Shown: positions 8,577-17,905, numbered from the stretch's first letter. The stretch: DNA of 64,000 nt from Sulfurospirillum oryzae (GCF_025770725.1 NZ_JANZKZ010000002.1:620001-684000); one strand, 5' to 3'. The notes: generated by a model from the sequence alone, not told the origin. A program made the numbers and translations.

Positions 8577-10463
8577 TTAGTTTTGACGAAAAGTTACCTC
8601 CAAAGCTTCTGCACTCATAGGCTTTGCAAAAAGATAACCTTGCATGCTGTCACAACCATTTTCAATAAGGAATGCTTTTTGTTCTTCCGTTTCAACACCT
8701 TCGGCCAATACTTCAAGTTCGAGTGTTTTTCCTAGCGCAATGATTGCTTTTGAAATGGCTTGATCATCCTTATCGTATGGCAAATCTTTAATGAAGGAGC
8801 GATCAATTTTAAGTTTATGCAGTGGCAACTGTTTAAGATAGCTCAAAGAAGAATATCCTGTTCCAAAATCATCAATGGATATTTTGTAGCCCAAATTTTT
8901 CAATTTTTTCAATGTTTTAGCAAATTGGTCAGGATTGTTCATAAAACAACTTTCTGTCACTTCAAATTCTATCGTTAAAGCGCTTACCCCTATATTTTCA
9001 CGAATTGCTTCAATTTTTTCAACAAAGTCTTCCTCTTCGATCTGGATACTAGAGATATTGATTGCAACAATACCTTCAAAAAAGTTTTGTTTATGCCACA
9101 CTTTAATTTGCTCTAATGCTTTTCTAAAAATCAACAATCCAAGAGGAATAATCAGCCTCGTCTCTTCTGCTCTCGCAATAAAATTATTGGGCATCATAAA
9201 CCCATTCGTAGGATGTTGCCACCTCACTAGTGCTTCGAGTCCAATTAATTTGCTTGTTTGAAGATTGATTTGAGGTTGAAAATGAATGACAAACTCATCG
9301 TTTTCAATCGCATCTTTCAGATCATTATCTAACTTAGAAATATTTAAAAGACGTTCTGTCATAGAGAATGTATAAAAAGCATAACACTTTTTACTGCTAA
9401 TTTTTTTAGCTTCGTACATCGCAGTATCAGCATTTTTAAAAAGAGATTCAAAACTCTTGCCATCTTGGGGGCAACACGCTACACCCATGCTCACACTCAA
9501 TTTAAAATGTTCTTTTGCGACGGCAATAGGTATATCCAAACTTTCTACGAGTTTTTCACACAATGCTTCTACATGTAAATGTCCATTGGTAAGAATAACA
9601 AACTCATCTCCGCCTACGCGTGCGAGAAAATCAGTTTCTCTCAAACGTGACTTAAAGCGCTCTGCCACTGCTTGAATGACTTTATCGCCCAATGTATGTC
9701 CATACATATCATTGATGGTTTTAAAACGATCCAAATCCAAAAATATGAAGGCTAATGCTTGCTCTTCTAACAAACGCTTTTCAAGCTCTTGCTTTAAATA
9801 AGCACGATTTGGAAGTTTGGTTAAAGGATCATTCAGTGCTAAAAAAAGCATCTCTTTTTGTGAATTTTTACGATCACTAATATCACGATGTGTTCCAGCA
9901 AGCCTTAAAGCAGCACCCATATCATCGCGTTCTACAACGGCACCTGAACCTTCTATCCAAACCCAGTGACCATCGCGATGACGCATCCGAAATTCTATAA
10001 CATAAGGTTTATTATTGCTAATGGTATTTTCAATCGCTTTTTTTGCAATAAGTTGATCATCAGGATGAATACGCTCTGACCAATCCGTATCTTTTTCATC
10101 AATATCACTACGTTTCAAACCTAAAAAAGAGAGCCAAGTGTCGTTGACAATGTGGGTATGATGTACATAATCCCAATCCCAATAACCCAAATTGGCACCT
10201 TGTATCACGTGTTCTAACCGCTGTTTATGTTCAGTAATCTTCTTCTGCATTGCTTCTATCTGAAGAATTTTTGCTTTTATAAGCCCAAAAAGAAGTAATG
10301 ACGTTATAAGGATAAAAAAGAAACCTTTATAGGTTGAAAGCGTTGTGAACAAAGGAATATTATCGGCAAAATACCCTACTGCACGATCTGAAAAATAGAT
10401 CCACAAAGCAGCAAAAATAGCGTAGATTAGAACAATACGTAAAGGATTCATACTAGCACGCAT
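8577..10463 (-). CDS. Membrane PAS-GGDEF-EAL c-di-GMP protein
   Basis: The 628-residue dual-domain cyclic-di-GMP enzyme has two N-terminal membrane segments (about 8-24 and 46-64) and a PAS/PAC sensor (about 82-198). The diguanylate cyclase domain (about 205-365) has intact GGDEF at 284-288 and an inhibitory-site RxxD (RETD, 275-278) five residues before it. The EAL phosphodiesterase domain (about 375-628) has EAL at 410-412, DDFGTGYSSL and AEGVET. Both catalytic signatures look complete, so synthesis, hydrolysis or both are possible. ATG 10463 follows GAGGTGATCC. It is divergent from tatB. Confidence 0.9.
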   Translation of the reverse strand: MRASMNPLRIVLIYAIFAALWIYFSDRAVGYFADNIPLFTTLSTYKGFFFILITSLLLFGLIKAKILQIEAMQKKITEHKQRLEHVIQGANLGYWDWDYVHHTHIVNDTWLSFLGLKRSDIDEKDTDWSERIHPDDQLIAKKAIENTISNNKPYVIEFRMRHRDGHWVWIEGSGAVVERDDMGAALRLAGTHRDISDRKNSQKEMLFLALNDPLTKLPNRAYLKQELEKRLLEEQALAFIFLDLDRFKTINDMYGHTLGDKVIQAVAERFKSRLRETDFLARVGGDEFVILTNGHLHVEALCEKLVESLDIPIAVAKEHFKLSVSMGVACCPQDGKSFESLFKNADTAMYEAKKISSKKCYAFYTFSMTERLLNISKLDNDLKDAIENDEFVIHFQPQINLQTSKLIGLEALVRWQHPTNGFMMPNNFIARAEETRLIIPLGLLIFRKALEQIKVWHKQNFFEGIVAINISSIQIEEEDFVEKIEAIRENIGVSALTIEFEVTESCFMNNPDQFAKTLKKLKNLGYKISIDDFGTGYSSLSYLKQLPLHKLKIDRSFIKDLPYDKDDQAISKAIIALGKTLELEVLAEGVETEEQKAFLIENGCDSMQGYLFAKPMSAEALEVTFRQN

Positions 10464-10590
10464 TGGATCACCTCTTCATTACACTTTTCTATTGAGTTTA
10501 TTATACTGTATAGTTCAAGACATTTATAGTAATTTGATAAAAATTCAGCTAAAATCCAAAGTTCAATTTAACTCTGAGGCGGGATATTTC

Positions 10591-11019
10591 ATGTTTGGTA
10601 TGGGTATAGGAGAAATCCTTGTTATTGTGATTGTTGCTATTATATTTTTAGGTCCAGAGAAGCTTCCTGAGGCAATGGTCAAAGGTGCAAAATTTTTTAA
10701 AACACTTAAAACCAGCATCAATGACGTCAAAAGTACCTTTGAACAAGAGATGAAAATCCAAGAGCTTAAAGAAGAAGCACTTACTTATAGAAAAAAACTT
10801 GATGAAGCAACGACAAGTGCGCGTAAAGTCATCACGTTTGATGAACTTGAAGAGATCAAAAAAACAACACAGGGTGTCAATGACTCTTTAAAAGAGCTTG
10901 AAAATAGCGTTAAAGAAAGTGCAGCGCTTGAAACGTCTGCACCTACAACCACACAGCAACCAACATTGATTACCGAAACCGAAACACCTAAAGAGATAAA
11001 AAAAGAGGTAAATGCCTAA
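10591..11019 (+). CDS. tatB: Sec-independent translocase protein TatB
   Basis: Membrane component that receives twin-arginine substrates together with TatC. It has 142 residues. A short N-terminal helix (GIGEILVIVIVAIIFLGPEK, about 4-23) with the glycine-proline hinge is followed by an amphipathic helix and a long charged, low-complexity tail. The frame is open from 10492, but MFGMGIGEI at 10591 matches the family start. Its stop overlaps the tatC start (TAATG). A tatA gene is not in this window. Tat export would serve the molybdenum and iron-sulfur enzymes typical of this group. Confidence 0.92.
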   Translation: MFGMGIGEILVIVIVAIIFLGPEKLPEAMVKGAKFFKTLKTSINDVKSTFEQEMKIQELKEEALTYRKKLDEATTSARKVITFDELEEIKKTTQGVNDSLKELENSVKESAALETSAPTTTQQPTLITETETPKEIKKEVNA

Positions 11020-11783
11020 TGTTTGATGAGTTAAAGCCCCATTTAGCAGAACTTCGTAAAAGACTTTCAATTTCACTCGTTGTTATTTTAGTAATGTTTC
11101 TTGTCTGTTTTTCATTCTGGCAACCTATTCTTGCTTGGATGATTGCTCCACTCAAAGCAGTTTTGCCTGAAGGAAGTAATGTTATCTTTACAGGCGTGCA
11201 AGAGCCCTTTTTCACCGCTATGAAGGTTGCTTTTTTTGCTGGATTTATCCTCTCACTGCCTGTTCTTTTTTGGCAATTTTGGCTTTTTGTAGCACCTGGA
11301 CTTTATGAGAATGAAAAAAGATTAGTTGTGCCCTTTGTAGCAGCTGCAACATTGATGTTTACAATGGGAGCTGCATTTTGTTATTACATTGTCGTTCCAC
11401 TCGCTTTTGGCTTTTTGATTGCTTTTGGTAGTGCCCTTTTTACAGCTCTCCCGAGCATCGGCGAGTATGTCGGCTTCTTTACAAAGTTTTTAGTGGGATT
11501 TGGACTCTCTTTTGAAATGCCTGTTGTTATCTTTTTCTTTGCAAAACTTGGGCTTGTCGATGACAAAGGGCTCAAAGAGTTCTTTCGCTATGCCATTGTT
11601 ATTATTTTTATTATGGCGGGAATTTTAACACCACCTGATATTCTTTCACAGTTTTTAATGGCAGCCCCTCTTCTAATCCTTTATGGTATTTCTATCCTGG
11701 TAGCAAAAGCGGTTAATCCGTATATCCCGCCTGAAGTTGATGAAACAGCAGAAGAAGAGACTGAAGAGAAGAGTGAGGAATAG
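11019..11783 (+). CDS. tatC: Sec-independent translocase protein TatC
   Basis: The 254-residue multispanning Tat receptor has about six membrane helices. Family blocks are visible: HLAELRKRL at the N-terminus, VQEPFFTAMKVAFF, and FVAPGLYENEK with the essential Glu before the loop. The C-terminal tail is acidic. It overlaps tatB by one base and is followed 3 nt later by the likely queA start, so tatB-tatC-queA probably form one transcript. Confidence 0.96.
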   Translation: MFDELKPHLAELRKRLSISLVVILVMFLVCFSFWQPILAWMIAPLKAVLPEGSNVIFTGVQEPFFTAMKVAFFAGFILSLPVLFWQFWLFVAPGLYENEKRLVVPFVAAATLMFTMGAAFCYYIVVPLAFGFLIAFGSALFTALPSIGEYVGFFTKFLVGFGLSFEMPVVIFFFAKLGLVDDKGLKEFFRYAIVIIFIMAGILTPPDILSQFLMAAPLLILYGISILVAKAVNPYIPPEVDETAEEETEEKSEE

Positions 11784-11786
11784 ACA

Positions 11787-12806
11787 ATAGACCCGCTTTT
11801 AAAATCGACTTACGACTACACACTCCCACCTGAGCTTATCGCCACACATCCTGTTGAACCTAGGGATGAGGCGAGGCTTTTGGTGTTTGATCGCAAGAGT
11901 GGCGTTATAACCCACACCCTTTTCAAACATCTTTTTGACTTTTTACCCGCTGATGTCGCTGTGCTTCTTAACGATACAAAAGTTGTTAAAGCACGCATTT
12001 TTGGTAAAAAAGAGAGCGGCGGCGAAGTCGAGGTGCTTCTTAACGCACCCTTACAGGAAAACCTCTACTCTGTTTACATCAGAGGGCGTGTCAAAGTGGG
12101 GACAAAGCTCTTTTTTGATGAGAAGATGGAAGCAGAGATTAGAGAGCTCAAAGAGGATGGCACACGTATTGTTGCGTTTAGCCAAGAGGGAAAACCACTT
12201 CACACAAAAGCCCTTTTTGATGTTTTAGAGAAAATTGGACATATTCCTCTTCCTCCTTATATCAAACGCGAAGATACAGATGATGATAGTGTAGACTATC
12301 AAACAGTCTTCGCCAAAGAACAAGGTGCGGTTGCAGCACCAACGGCTTCATTGCACTTTACAGACACTATGTTTGAAGTGTTAAAAAAGCGTTATGAAAC
12401 CCACTTTTTAACCTTACATGTAGGGGCTGGAACCTTTAAGCCTGTGGAAGCCGAACACATCAAAGATCACATCATGCACTCTGAGATTTACACCATCCCT
12501 TCTCTTACATGTAAACTCATCGAAAGCCCAAAGAACATCCTAGCTGTCGGAACAACCGTGACACGGACCGTTGAATATTTTGCACGAACAAAAGTACCGG
12601 TTGGGAAATGTGACCTCTTTTTACATCCACAAAATTGCCCTATTCGAGTCAACCATCTCTTGACCAATTTTCATCTTCCAAAATCAACGTTGATTATGTT
12701 AGTAGCTTCTTTTGTGGGGATTGAAAAAACGCTAGAACTCTACGAAGAAGCCGTAAAAGAGAAATATCGTTTCTTCTCTTACGGCGATGCGATGTTAATT
12801 ATCTAA
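11787..12806 (+). CDS. queA: S-adenosylmethionine:tRNA ribosyltransferase-isomerase, ATA start
   Basis: Adds the epoxycyclopentanediol precursor of queuosine to tRNA using the ribosyl group of SAM. Typical QueA blocks are present: ELIATHPVEPRDEARLLV, HIPLPPYI, LHVGAGTFKPV and TNFHLPKSTL. Family similarity clearly begins upstream of the first conventional start (TTG 11880). The frame is closed by the tatC TAG at 11781, and the only plausible initiator before the conserved block is ATA at 11787, six bases after GAGGAA. From there the protein has 339 residues, normal for QueA. Either ATA is used, helped by coupling to tatC, or the base is a sequence error. Confidence 0.9.
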   Translation: MDPLLKSTYDYTLPPELIATHPVEPRDEARLLVFDRKSGVITHTLFKHLFDFLPADVAVLLNDTKVVKARIFGKKESGGEVEVLLNAPLQENLYSVYIRGRVKVGTKLFFDEKMEAEIRELKEDGTRIVAFSQEGKPLHTKALFDVLEKIGHIPLPPYIKREDTDDDSVDYQTVFAKEQGAVAAPTASLHFTDTMFEVLKKRYETHFLTLHVGAGTFKPVEAEHIKDHIMHSEIYTIPSLTCKLIESPKNILAVGTTVTRTVEYFARTKVPVGKCDLFLHPQNCPIRVNHLLTNFHLPKSTLIMLVASFVGIEKTLELYEEAVKEKYRFFSYGDAMLII

Positions 12807-12807
12807 T

Positions 12808-12828
12808 TAGAGTTCTTACAGAACTCTA
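12808..12828. terminator. Terminator between queA and the flagellar-like gene
   Basis: TAGAGTTC / GAACTCTA, an 8-bp perfect stem with loop TTACA, lies between convergent genes. Confidence 0.7.
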
Positions 12829-13110
12829 TTAAGCTTTCATATCCAATAAAGACCCTAGCATCTCATTTTGAGTTTTAATGGTAGTGGCATTAGCTTCAAA
12901 ACTTTTATCAAGTGTAATTTGATCGGTAAATTCTGTCGCTAAATCAGTACCATTAGCTGATTTACTACTTTGTGCGACAACAGAATTATTTTGATTTGTA
13001 ATGGTTGTTTGTGTAGCGCTATATTTATCAGTATTAACATTCGCAACATTATTGGCGCTGTTATTCATCCAGTTAGACATAGCCATCATGGCAGTTGAAT
13101 TGATTTGCAT
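12829..13110 (-). CDS. Miniature flagellar rod/hook-like protein
   Basis: The 93-residue protein has no signal peptide. Its N-terminal third (NWMNNSANNVANVNTDKY) resembles the Flg_bb_rod motif of FlgB, FlgC, FlgE and FlgG. Its C-terminal third (FTDQITLDKSFEANATTIKT followed by LGSLLDMK) resembles the FlgC/FlgE/FlgG C-terminal helix. The middle, which in true axial proteins holds the folded domain, is reduced to a short Asn/Ser/Thr-rich linker. AAGGAG precedes the ATG. It may be an axial adaptor or an accessory protein; no other flagellar gene is nearby. Function is inferred from resemblance only. Confidence 0.65.
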   Translation of the reverse strand: MQINSTAMMAMSNWMNNSANNVANVNTDKYSATQTTITNQNNSVVAQSSKSANGTDLATEFTDQITLDKSFEANATTIKTQNEMLGSLLDMKA

Positions 13111-13134
13111 GATTGCTCCTTTCTCATTATTTGT

Positions 13135-13151
13135 GAACTATACTCTAGTTC
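13135..13151. promoter_or_regulatory. Inverted repeat upstream of the flagellar-like gene
   Basis: GAACTA-TACTC-TAGTTC, 6-bp arms with 5-bp spacer, lies 25-41 nt upstream of the ATG at 13110. On the minus strand it contains TATAGT, a possible -10, so it could be an operator over the promoter. Confidence 0.35.
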
Positions 13152-13182
13152 CCTTGAAATAAATATAAAGAGTTTGAAGTAT

Positions 13183-13869
13183 CTATTTTACAAGTGTTTT
13201 AAGCGCTTCATTCATAGTAAGAATCATCTGAGGATTTGTATCTTTATGAAAAGCGAAGTAAAGATCGCTCTCTTTGAGTACATAAACAACTTCATATTCA
13301 GACACATCACTTCCCATCTCTTTTAAGAGTGAAAATGCGGCCTCAACACTAAAAGCAATGGCATCCACACGGTTTTCTCTAAGTTTTTTAAGCTGTGATG
13401 TACGATTTGCAAAACGCTCCAAATTCTCTACATTTAAGCCAAAATCTAAAAGTGCTTTCTCGGAAGCTGTATCAGGGATCGTTGCAATCTTGTAATGACG
13501 CAACGATTCTGGTGTTGTTACCTTGATGTGGGAACTTTTCTTCGCAACAATACCTAATGTCATTTTTCCAACAGGTCCAACCCACTGAAAAAAGGCCTCA
13601 CGCTCAGGCGTGCGGACAGTGCTATAAAGCATTGTATTGTTTTCATGTAAAACTTCATGGTAACCTCTTGCCCAAGGCAAAAGTTGAATCGTATTTTCAA
13701 AAAGTTGATGACCACATTTGGCAAAGAGTTCTTCAACAAGATGCGTGGAAAGCCCTCTTACTTTACCATTTTCTAAAAAATTATAGGGAGGACTTTGCTC
13801 TGTATAAACTTTAAAAACTTCTGCATAAAGCGTTAAAGAGAAAAAAGCTAAAAGCAAAAAAAGCTTCAT
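13183..13869 (-). CDS. Orphan solute-binding protein, family 3 type
   Basis: The 228-residue periplasmic protein has a clean signal peptide (MKLFLLLAFFSLTLYA) followed by a family-3 solute-binding fold: VYTEQSPPYNFLENGKVRG near the mature start, and a C-terminal lobe with EVVYVLKESDLYFAF. No ABC permease or ATPase is adjacent. It overlaps the HD-GYP regulator by 4 nt (ATGA), making it the third gene of a kinase-regulator-binding protein operon. That suggests it feeds a ligand signal to the hybrid kinase rather than a transporter (inference). The ligand is unknown. Confidence 0.78.
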   Translation of the reverse strand: MKLFLLLAFFSLTLYAEVFKVYTEQSPPYNFLENGKVRGLSTHLVEELFAKCGHQLFENTIQLLPWARGYHEVLHENNTMLYSTVRTPEREAFFQWVGPVGKMTLGIVAKKSSHIKVTTPESLRHYKIATIPDTASEKALLDFGLNVENLERFANRTSQLKKLRENRVDAIAFSVEAAFSLLKEMGSDVSEYEVVYVLKESDLYFAFHKDTNPQMILTMNEALKTLVK

Positions 13870-14885
13870 AATTCACCTTGTGAGCGTTGAAGGGACTTCC
13901 AAGTGTAAATAAACATATCAAAATTGTCGAGTAAAATCTCAGTAATTGTTGGATCAAACTGTGATCCTGACATCATTTCAAAATAGTCTCTTACCGCTTT
14001 TTCTTCCCAAGGGTCTTTGTAAACACGTTTGTCAAGTAAAGAGTCAAAAACATCGGCTACAGCACAAATTCTTCCTACCAATGCAATATTCTCGCCCTTT
14101 TTACCATAAGGATACCCTTCGCCATCCCAACGCTCATGGTGCTCAAGTGCAATGATTGCCGCCAAACGCATCAACTCAAACTCTGAGTCAATCAACATGT
14201 TATAGCCTAAAAGAGAATGGCTTTTCATCACTTCCCATTCAGCAGTATCAAGCTTTGAAGGTTTATTGAGTATCTCATCGTTAATGCCAACTTTGCCAAT
14301 ATCATGGAGAATGGCAGCCATTTTGACCTTTTCACATTCCGCTTCGTCTTGACCTAAAAATTTACAAAAAAGATAGCAAAACTCTGCAACACGTCTGAGA
14401 TGCTGACCTGTTTCTTTGGATTTCAACTCTGCAATAGAAGCCGATAGATAGGTCATTTCATGGTTTAATTTGCGAATCTCAACAGTCTGATCTTCTACTT
14501 GTTGTTGCAAATTTGATTGGAGTTTATACAAACTCACGTGGGTTTTAACGCGAGCTTTTAAAACAGTCGCATGAAAGGGCTTTGAAATGAAATCAACGGC
14601 ACCTACATTAAATCCTATTTCTTCAAAGTCACTTCCGTCATTGGCGGTGAGAAAAATAACGGGAATATGATGCGTTTTATCACTATGCTTCAGTCTACGG
14701 CACACTTCGTAGCCTGTCATAAGTGGCATATTAATATCAAGTAAAATGAGATCAGGTTGTATTGATTCTGCTAAAGTGATCCCTTTTTTGCCCTCTTTTG
14801 CAGCATAAACTTCATATTCTCCAAGAAGAGAAGTAAGCATCTCAATGTATTCAGGAGTATCATCTATCACCAGAATCTTAGCCAT
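13866..14885 (-). CDS. Response regulator with HD-GYP c-di-GMP phosphodiesterase domain
   Basis: The 339-residue protein has a receiver domain (about 3-118) with phospho-acceptor Asp50 in LILLDINMP and conserved Lys102. A coiled linker follows, then an HD-GYP domain (about 155-335) with HD at 194-195 (LHDIGKVGIND), HHERWDGEGYP at 249-259 and following metal ligands. All HD-GYP signature residues appear intact, so phosphorylation-controlled hydrolysis of c-di-GMP is likely. It follows the hybrid kinase gene by one base, its likely phosphodonor. Confidence 0.92.
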   Translation of the reverse strand: MAKILVIDDTPEYIEMLTSLLGEYEVYAAKEGKKGITLAESIQPDLILLDINMPLMTGYEVCRRLKHSDKTHHIPVIFLTANDGSDFEEIGFNVGAVDFISKPFHATVLKARVKTHVSLYKLQSNLQQQVEDQTVEIRKLNHEMTYLSASIAELKSKETGQHLRRVAEFCYLFCKFLGQDEAECEKVKMAAILHDIGKVGINDEILNKPSKLDTAEWEVMKSHSLLGYNMLIDSEFELMRLAAIIALEHHERWDGEGYPYGKKGENIALVGRICAVADVFDSLLDKRVYKDPWEEKAVRDYFEMMSGSQFDPTITEILLDNFDMFIYTWKSLQRSQGEL

Positions 14886-14886
14886 A

Positions 14887-17787
14887 CTATTTGATCTCCT
14901 TACTCAACTGCTCCAAACTCTCCAATGCAGCATCAAAATCAAAAGTTTTACATGCCAAAAGAAGTGTTTTAAACAATTCATGCTCACGTAATGATTCATA
15001 AGTAGCAAGCTGTTCTAAAAGAGAGGTAACTTTAGAGACATTTGACATCTCCAACGCATCAGAAAGCTCTTTTAACAACGCTATTAACGTCTGTTTATCG
15101 TGTGCTAATTGTATATTTGCAGTATAAGTTTTTGGATCAAGCTGATCATACTCTGAGCGTAAAGTCGCTAAAAGAGCGCGATGTTCTTCTAACACAGGCT
15201 CAAGAGGTGCTTCTTTTATGGAATTATGTTCTTTTAAGAATTGCTCTAAATGATTGAAAGCTTGTTCTAAAATAAAAACACCAACTGTACCACTTAACCC
15301 TTTTAGAGTGTGTGCGTAGTCAATCAATGTTGTTAATTCTTGTTTTTCAACGAATGTTTTTAAGCGCTCAGGAAGCTGAAGATACGTATCGTAAAAATTA
15401 TAAAAAAGTTTCTGCCATAACGCTTCATTACCACCCAATTTTTTGATCGCCTCTTTTTTACTAAAACGTTGCTTGGTGCGTTTTTTAGTGCTGGTTTGTT
15501 GTTTTGGTGCAATCGAAAGGCTTACATGTAAAACTTCTAAAAGTGTGCCATAAAAGTCTTCGACTTCAAAAGGCTTACCAATATGCGCATCCATTCCCGA
15601 TTGAATACATTTTTCAATATCTTGAACCATCACATTGGCAGTCATCGCTACAATAGGAGTTAAGACATTAAGCTCTTTGCGGATGATACGTGTCGCCTCA
15701 TACCCATCCATGAGTGGCATTTGAACATCCATCAAGATAAGATCATACGGATGTTCTTGCTCTTGAATTAATTCCACAGCTTCCAAACCATTGCGTGCGA
15801 TTTCGACTTTTGCATGAGTTTCTTTCAGCAAATAAGTCGCTACTTCAAGATTAATGTCATTATCTTCTACAATTAAAATACGTTTAGAAGAGAGGTCGAT
15901 CTTAGAAGGATCAAAAAGTGGTGTTTGCGAAGCTACGGTACATAAAGAGACGAGTTCGTCATAAAGCATTGAAGGATTAATAGGTTTTTTCAAAAAGGAC
16001 TGAATCCCTGCACGATAAATGCGCTCTTTAATCTCCACATCATCATTGGTTGCTATCATAAGAACAGAAGGCAATTCAGACAAAGAGATGCTTTGTAATA
16101 ACCGTTCATAATAATCAACTCCATTACTGCCCTTGGATAGCTCATAGTCAAGAATAATGAGATGATAAGGTGTGGCTATATTTTTAATCTTTGAAACCAC
16201 GTCATCACTGCTTTTTTGAGCAGTCACAAAGAAGCCAAAAGATCGGATAAAATCACAGAGCATATCACTGACTTTTTTCTGATCAACTATGACTAAAATA
16301 CGTAATGGCTCATACGTCCCTGAGTTGTTTTCATACTGAATATCTAGCCCTTTGGCTATTGGTAAATTGAGCGTAAAGCTAAAGAGACTTCCTCTCCCCT
16401 CTTCACTTTCTAAAGTAATGTGTCCATGCATCATCGACGCTAACTGAGTACAAATGTAAAGCCCCAAGCCTGTACCACCATGTTTTCGCGTTACAGAAGC
16501 ATCAAGCTGACCAAATGCTTGAAAGAGTAAAGATTGTTTCTCTTTTGCAATGCCAAGACCACTGTCTTTGACATTAAATGTCAAAGTTGCGGTATTGTCC
16601 TCATTAACCTTTTCGACAACGCTTAAAATCACAGCGCCTTCTCTGGTAAACTTAATCGCATTGCTCAAAAAATTATTGATGATTTGCATAATTTTACACG
16701 GATCACCCTTGAAAAAACGGTTGGTTTCCACGAAATCACACTGAAAGTCAATGCCTTTTTCTTTGGCCAAAACAGAGAAAATAGAACAACTCTTTTTTAA
16801 CTCTTTGTGTAAATCAAAAGCAATAGCTTCAACTTCCATCTTGCCTGCTTCGATTTTGGAAAAATCTAAAATATCATTGATAATACGTAGAAGAACAGAA
16901 GATGCCTCTTTAATTTTACTGACATAACTGGCTTGAGTGCTGTTCATTGCCGTTTTACTAATCAGATGCGACATACCCATAATGGCATTCATAGGTGTTC
17001 GAATTTCATGGCTCATATTGGCTAAAAATTCTGATTTGTAACGGCTTGCGTCTTCAAGTTCTTTGGTACGCTGTTTTACTTTTTCATCAAGGAGCATATT
17101 CTCTTGTTTCAAAGTATCGAACAAACCTTTGAGTTTAATTCTCGTTTTATCTAAAGCAAAACCCAGTGTGCCTATTTCATCGTTTTCGTCCCATTCAAAA
17201 GGAACATCAAGCTTTTGTTGGGCTAAGAGATTGGAGTGTCCTACTAAACGTCGAATTGGCTTAATAATTTTATAGTAGTAAATCCATGAGATAACAAAGA
17301 CTAAAAAAAGAATTTGTAAAAAAAAGATTGAGCCAAAAAGCGTTATGTCAGAAACGACCGAAGACACAACATCTTGACGTTTAAAGCCCATTTCTAAAGA
17401 GCCTATAACAACATTATCTTTTTCTAATGTTCTTTGCAAAAAAAGCGTATCGTCATTATTTCCAACTTTTTCCTTGCTTTCCCATTCTAAGAAAAGTTTA
17501 CCATCACTGTCTTTGACATAAACAAATTTCAGATTAGGATCAAGTAAAAGCTGCTCAAGCATCTTTTGTCCAAGTTCTGGATAAAAATTCCATAAAGACT
17601 CAACGAAAATTGCTGATGAGAGATTGAATTTTTTGGTATTGAGAGTTGTGAACTCTTCTTGTTTTGTTTTGTATGTACTATTGACATACGTAAGCATCAA
17701 AAGAGGCAGAGGTAACAAAAGCGAGATGATAATCATCACCGCTAATGCTTGTAATAAAGAGACGCGATACAACATTGCTCTAATCAT
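14887..17787 (-). CDS. Hybrid sensor histidine kinase with two receivers and HPt
   Basis: Membrane kinase of 966 residues. Order: TM1 (14-34), periplasmic sensor loop (35-147), TM2 (148-171), HAMP (172-225), coiled coil, HisKA with phospho-His260 in NMSHEIRTPMN, HATPase (about 370-490, GGTGLGLYI), a receiver-like domain REC1 (about 510-625), a canonical REC2 (about 640-755, LILMDVQMPLMDGYEATR) and an HPt domain (about 785-880, His in AHTLKGLSGTVG). REC1 keeps an Asp in LIILDYELS but has a divergent acidic pocket. The next gene encodes an HD-GYP regulator, so the relay likely ends in c-di-GMP turnover. Start uncertain: ATG 17787 or 17775. Confidence 0.92.
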   Translation of the reverse strand: MIRAMLYRVSLLQALAVMIIISLLLPLPLLMLTYVNSTYKTKQEEFTTLNTKKFNLSSAIFVESLWNFYPELGQKMLEQLLLDPNLKFVYVKDSDGKLFLEWESKEKVGNNDDTLFLQRTLEKDNVVIGSLEMGFKRQDVVSSVVSDITLFGSIFFLQILFLVFVISWIYYYKIIKPIRRLVGHSNLLAQQKLDVPFEWDENDEIGTLGFALDKTRIKLKGLFDTLKQENMLLDEKVKQRTKELEDASRYKSEFLANMSHEIRTPMNAIMGMSHLISKTAMNSTQASYVSKIKEASSVLLRIINDILDFSKIEAGKMEVEAIAFDLHKELKKSCSIFSVLAKEKGIDFQCDFVETNRFFKGDPCKIMQIINNFLSNAIKFTREGAVILSVVEKVNEDNTATLTFNVKDSGLGIAKEKQSLLFQAFGQLDASVTRKHGGTGLGLYICTQLASMMHGHITLESEEGRGSLFSFTLNLPIAKGLDIQYENNSGTYEPLRILVIVDQKKVSDMLCDFIRSFGFFVTAQKSSDDVVSKIKNIATPYHLIILDYELSKGSNGVDYYERLLQSISLSELPSVLMIATNDDVEIKERIYRAGIQSFLKKPINPSMLYDELVSLCTVASQTPLFDPSKIDLSSKRILIVEDNDINLEVATYLLKETHAKVEIARNGLEAVELIQEQEHPYDLILMDVQMPLMDGYEATRIIRKELNVLTPIVAMTANVMVQDIEKCIQSGMDAHIGKPFEVEDFYGTLLEVLHVSLSIAPKQQTSTKKRTKQRFSKKEAIKKLGGNEALWQKLFYNFYDTYLQLPERLKTFVEKQELTTLIDYAHTLKGLSGTVGVFILEQAFNHLEQFLKEHNSIKEAPLEPVLEEHRALLATLRSEYDQLDPKTYTANIQLAHDKQTLIALLKELSDALEMSNVSKVTSLLEQLATYESLREHELFKTLLLACKTFDFDAALESLEQLSKEIK

Positions 17788-17860
17788 GAATAAAGACTCT
17801 TTCTCTCAGACTTTTTACCCAAGTTCTCGATATCTTACAAAGAAACAAAATCTTAAGAAC

Positions 17861-17874
17861 TTAAGCTAGCTTAA
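17861..17874. promoter_or_regulatory. 14-bp perfect palindrome upstream of the hybrid kinase
   Basis: TTAAGCTAGCTTAA lies in the gap between the beta-CASP gene and the kinase operon, just beside CTTAAG-AA-CTTAAG. Candidate operator for the kinase operon or a weak terminator for the upstream gene; no independent support. Confidence 0.3.
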
Positions 17875-17905
17875 CTATAACATTTTCAAATCAGTATTGT
17901 CAATT

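Noticed and set aside
11880-12806. queA starting at TTG 11880
   Set aside because: It would cut off about 31 residues of strongly conserved QueA N-terminus (ELIATHPVEPRDEARLL), which are encoded in the same frame just upstream.
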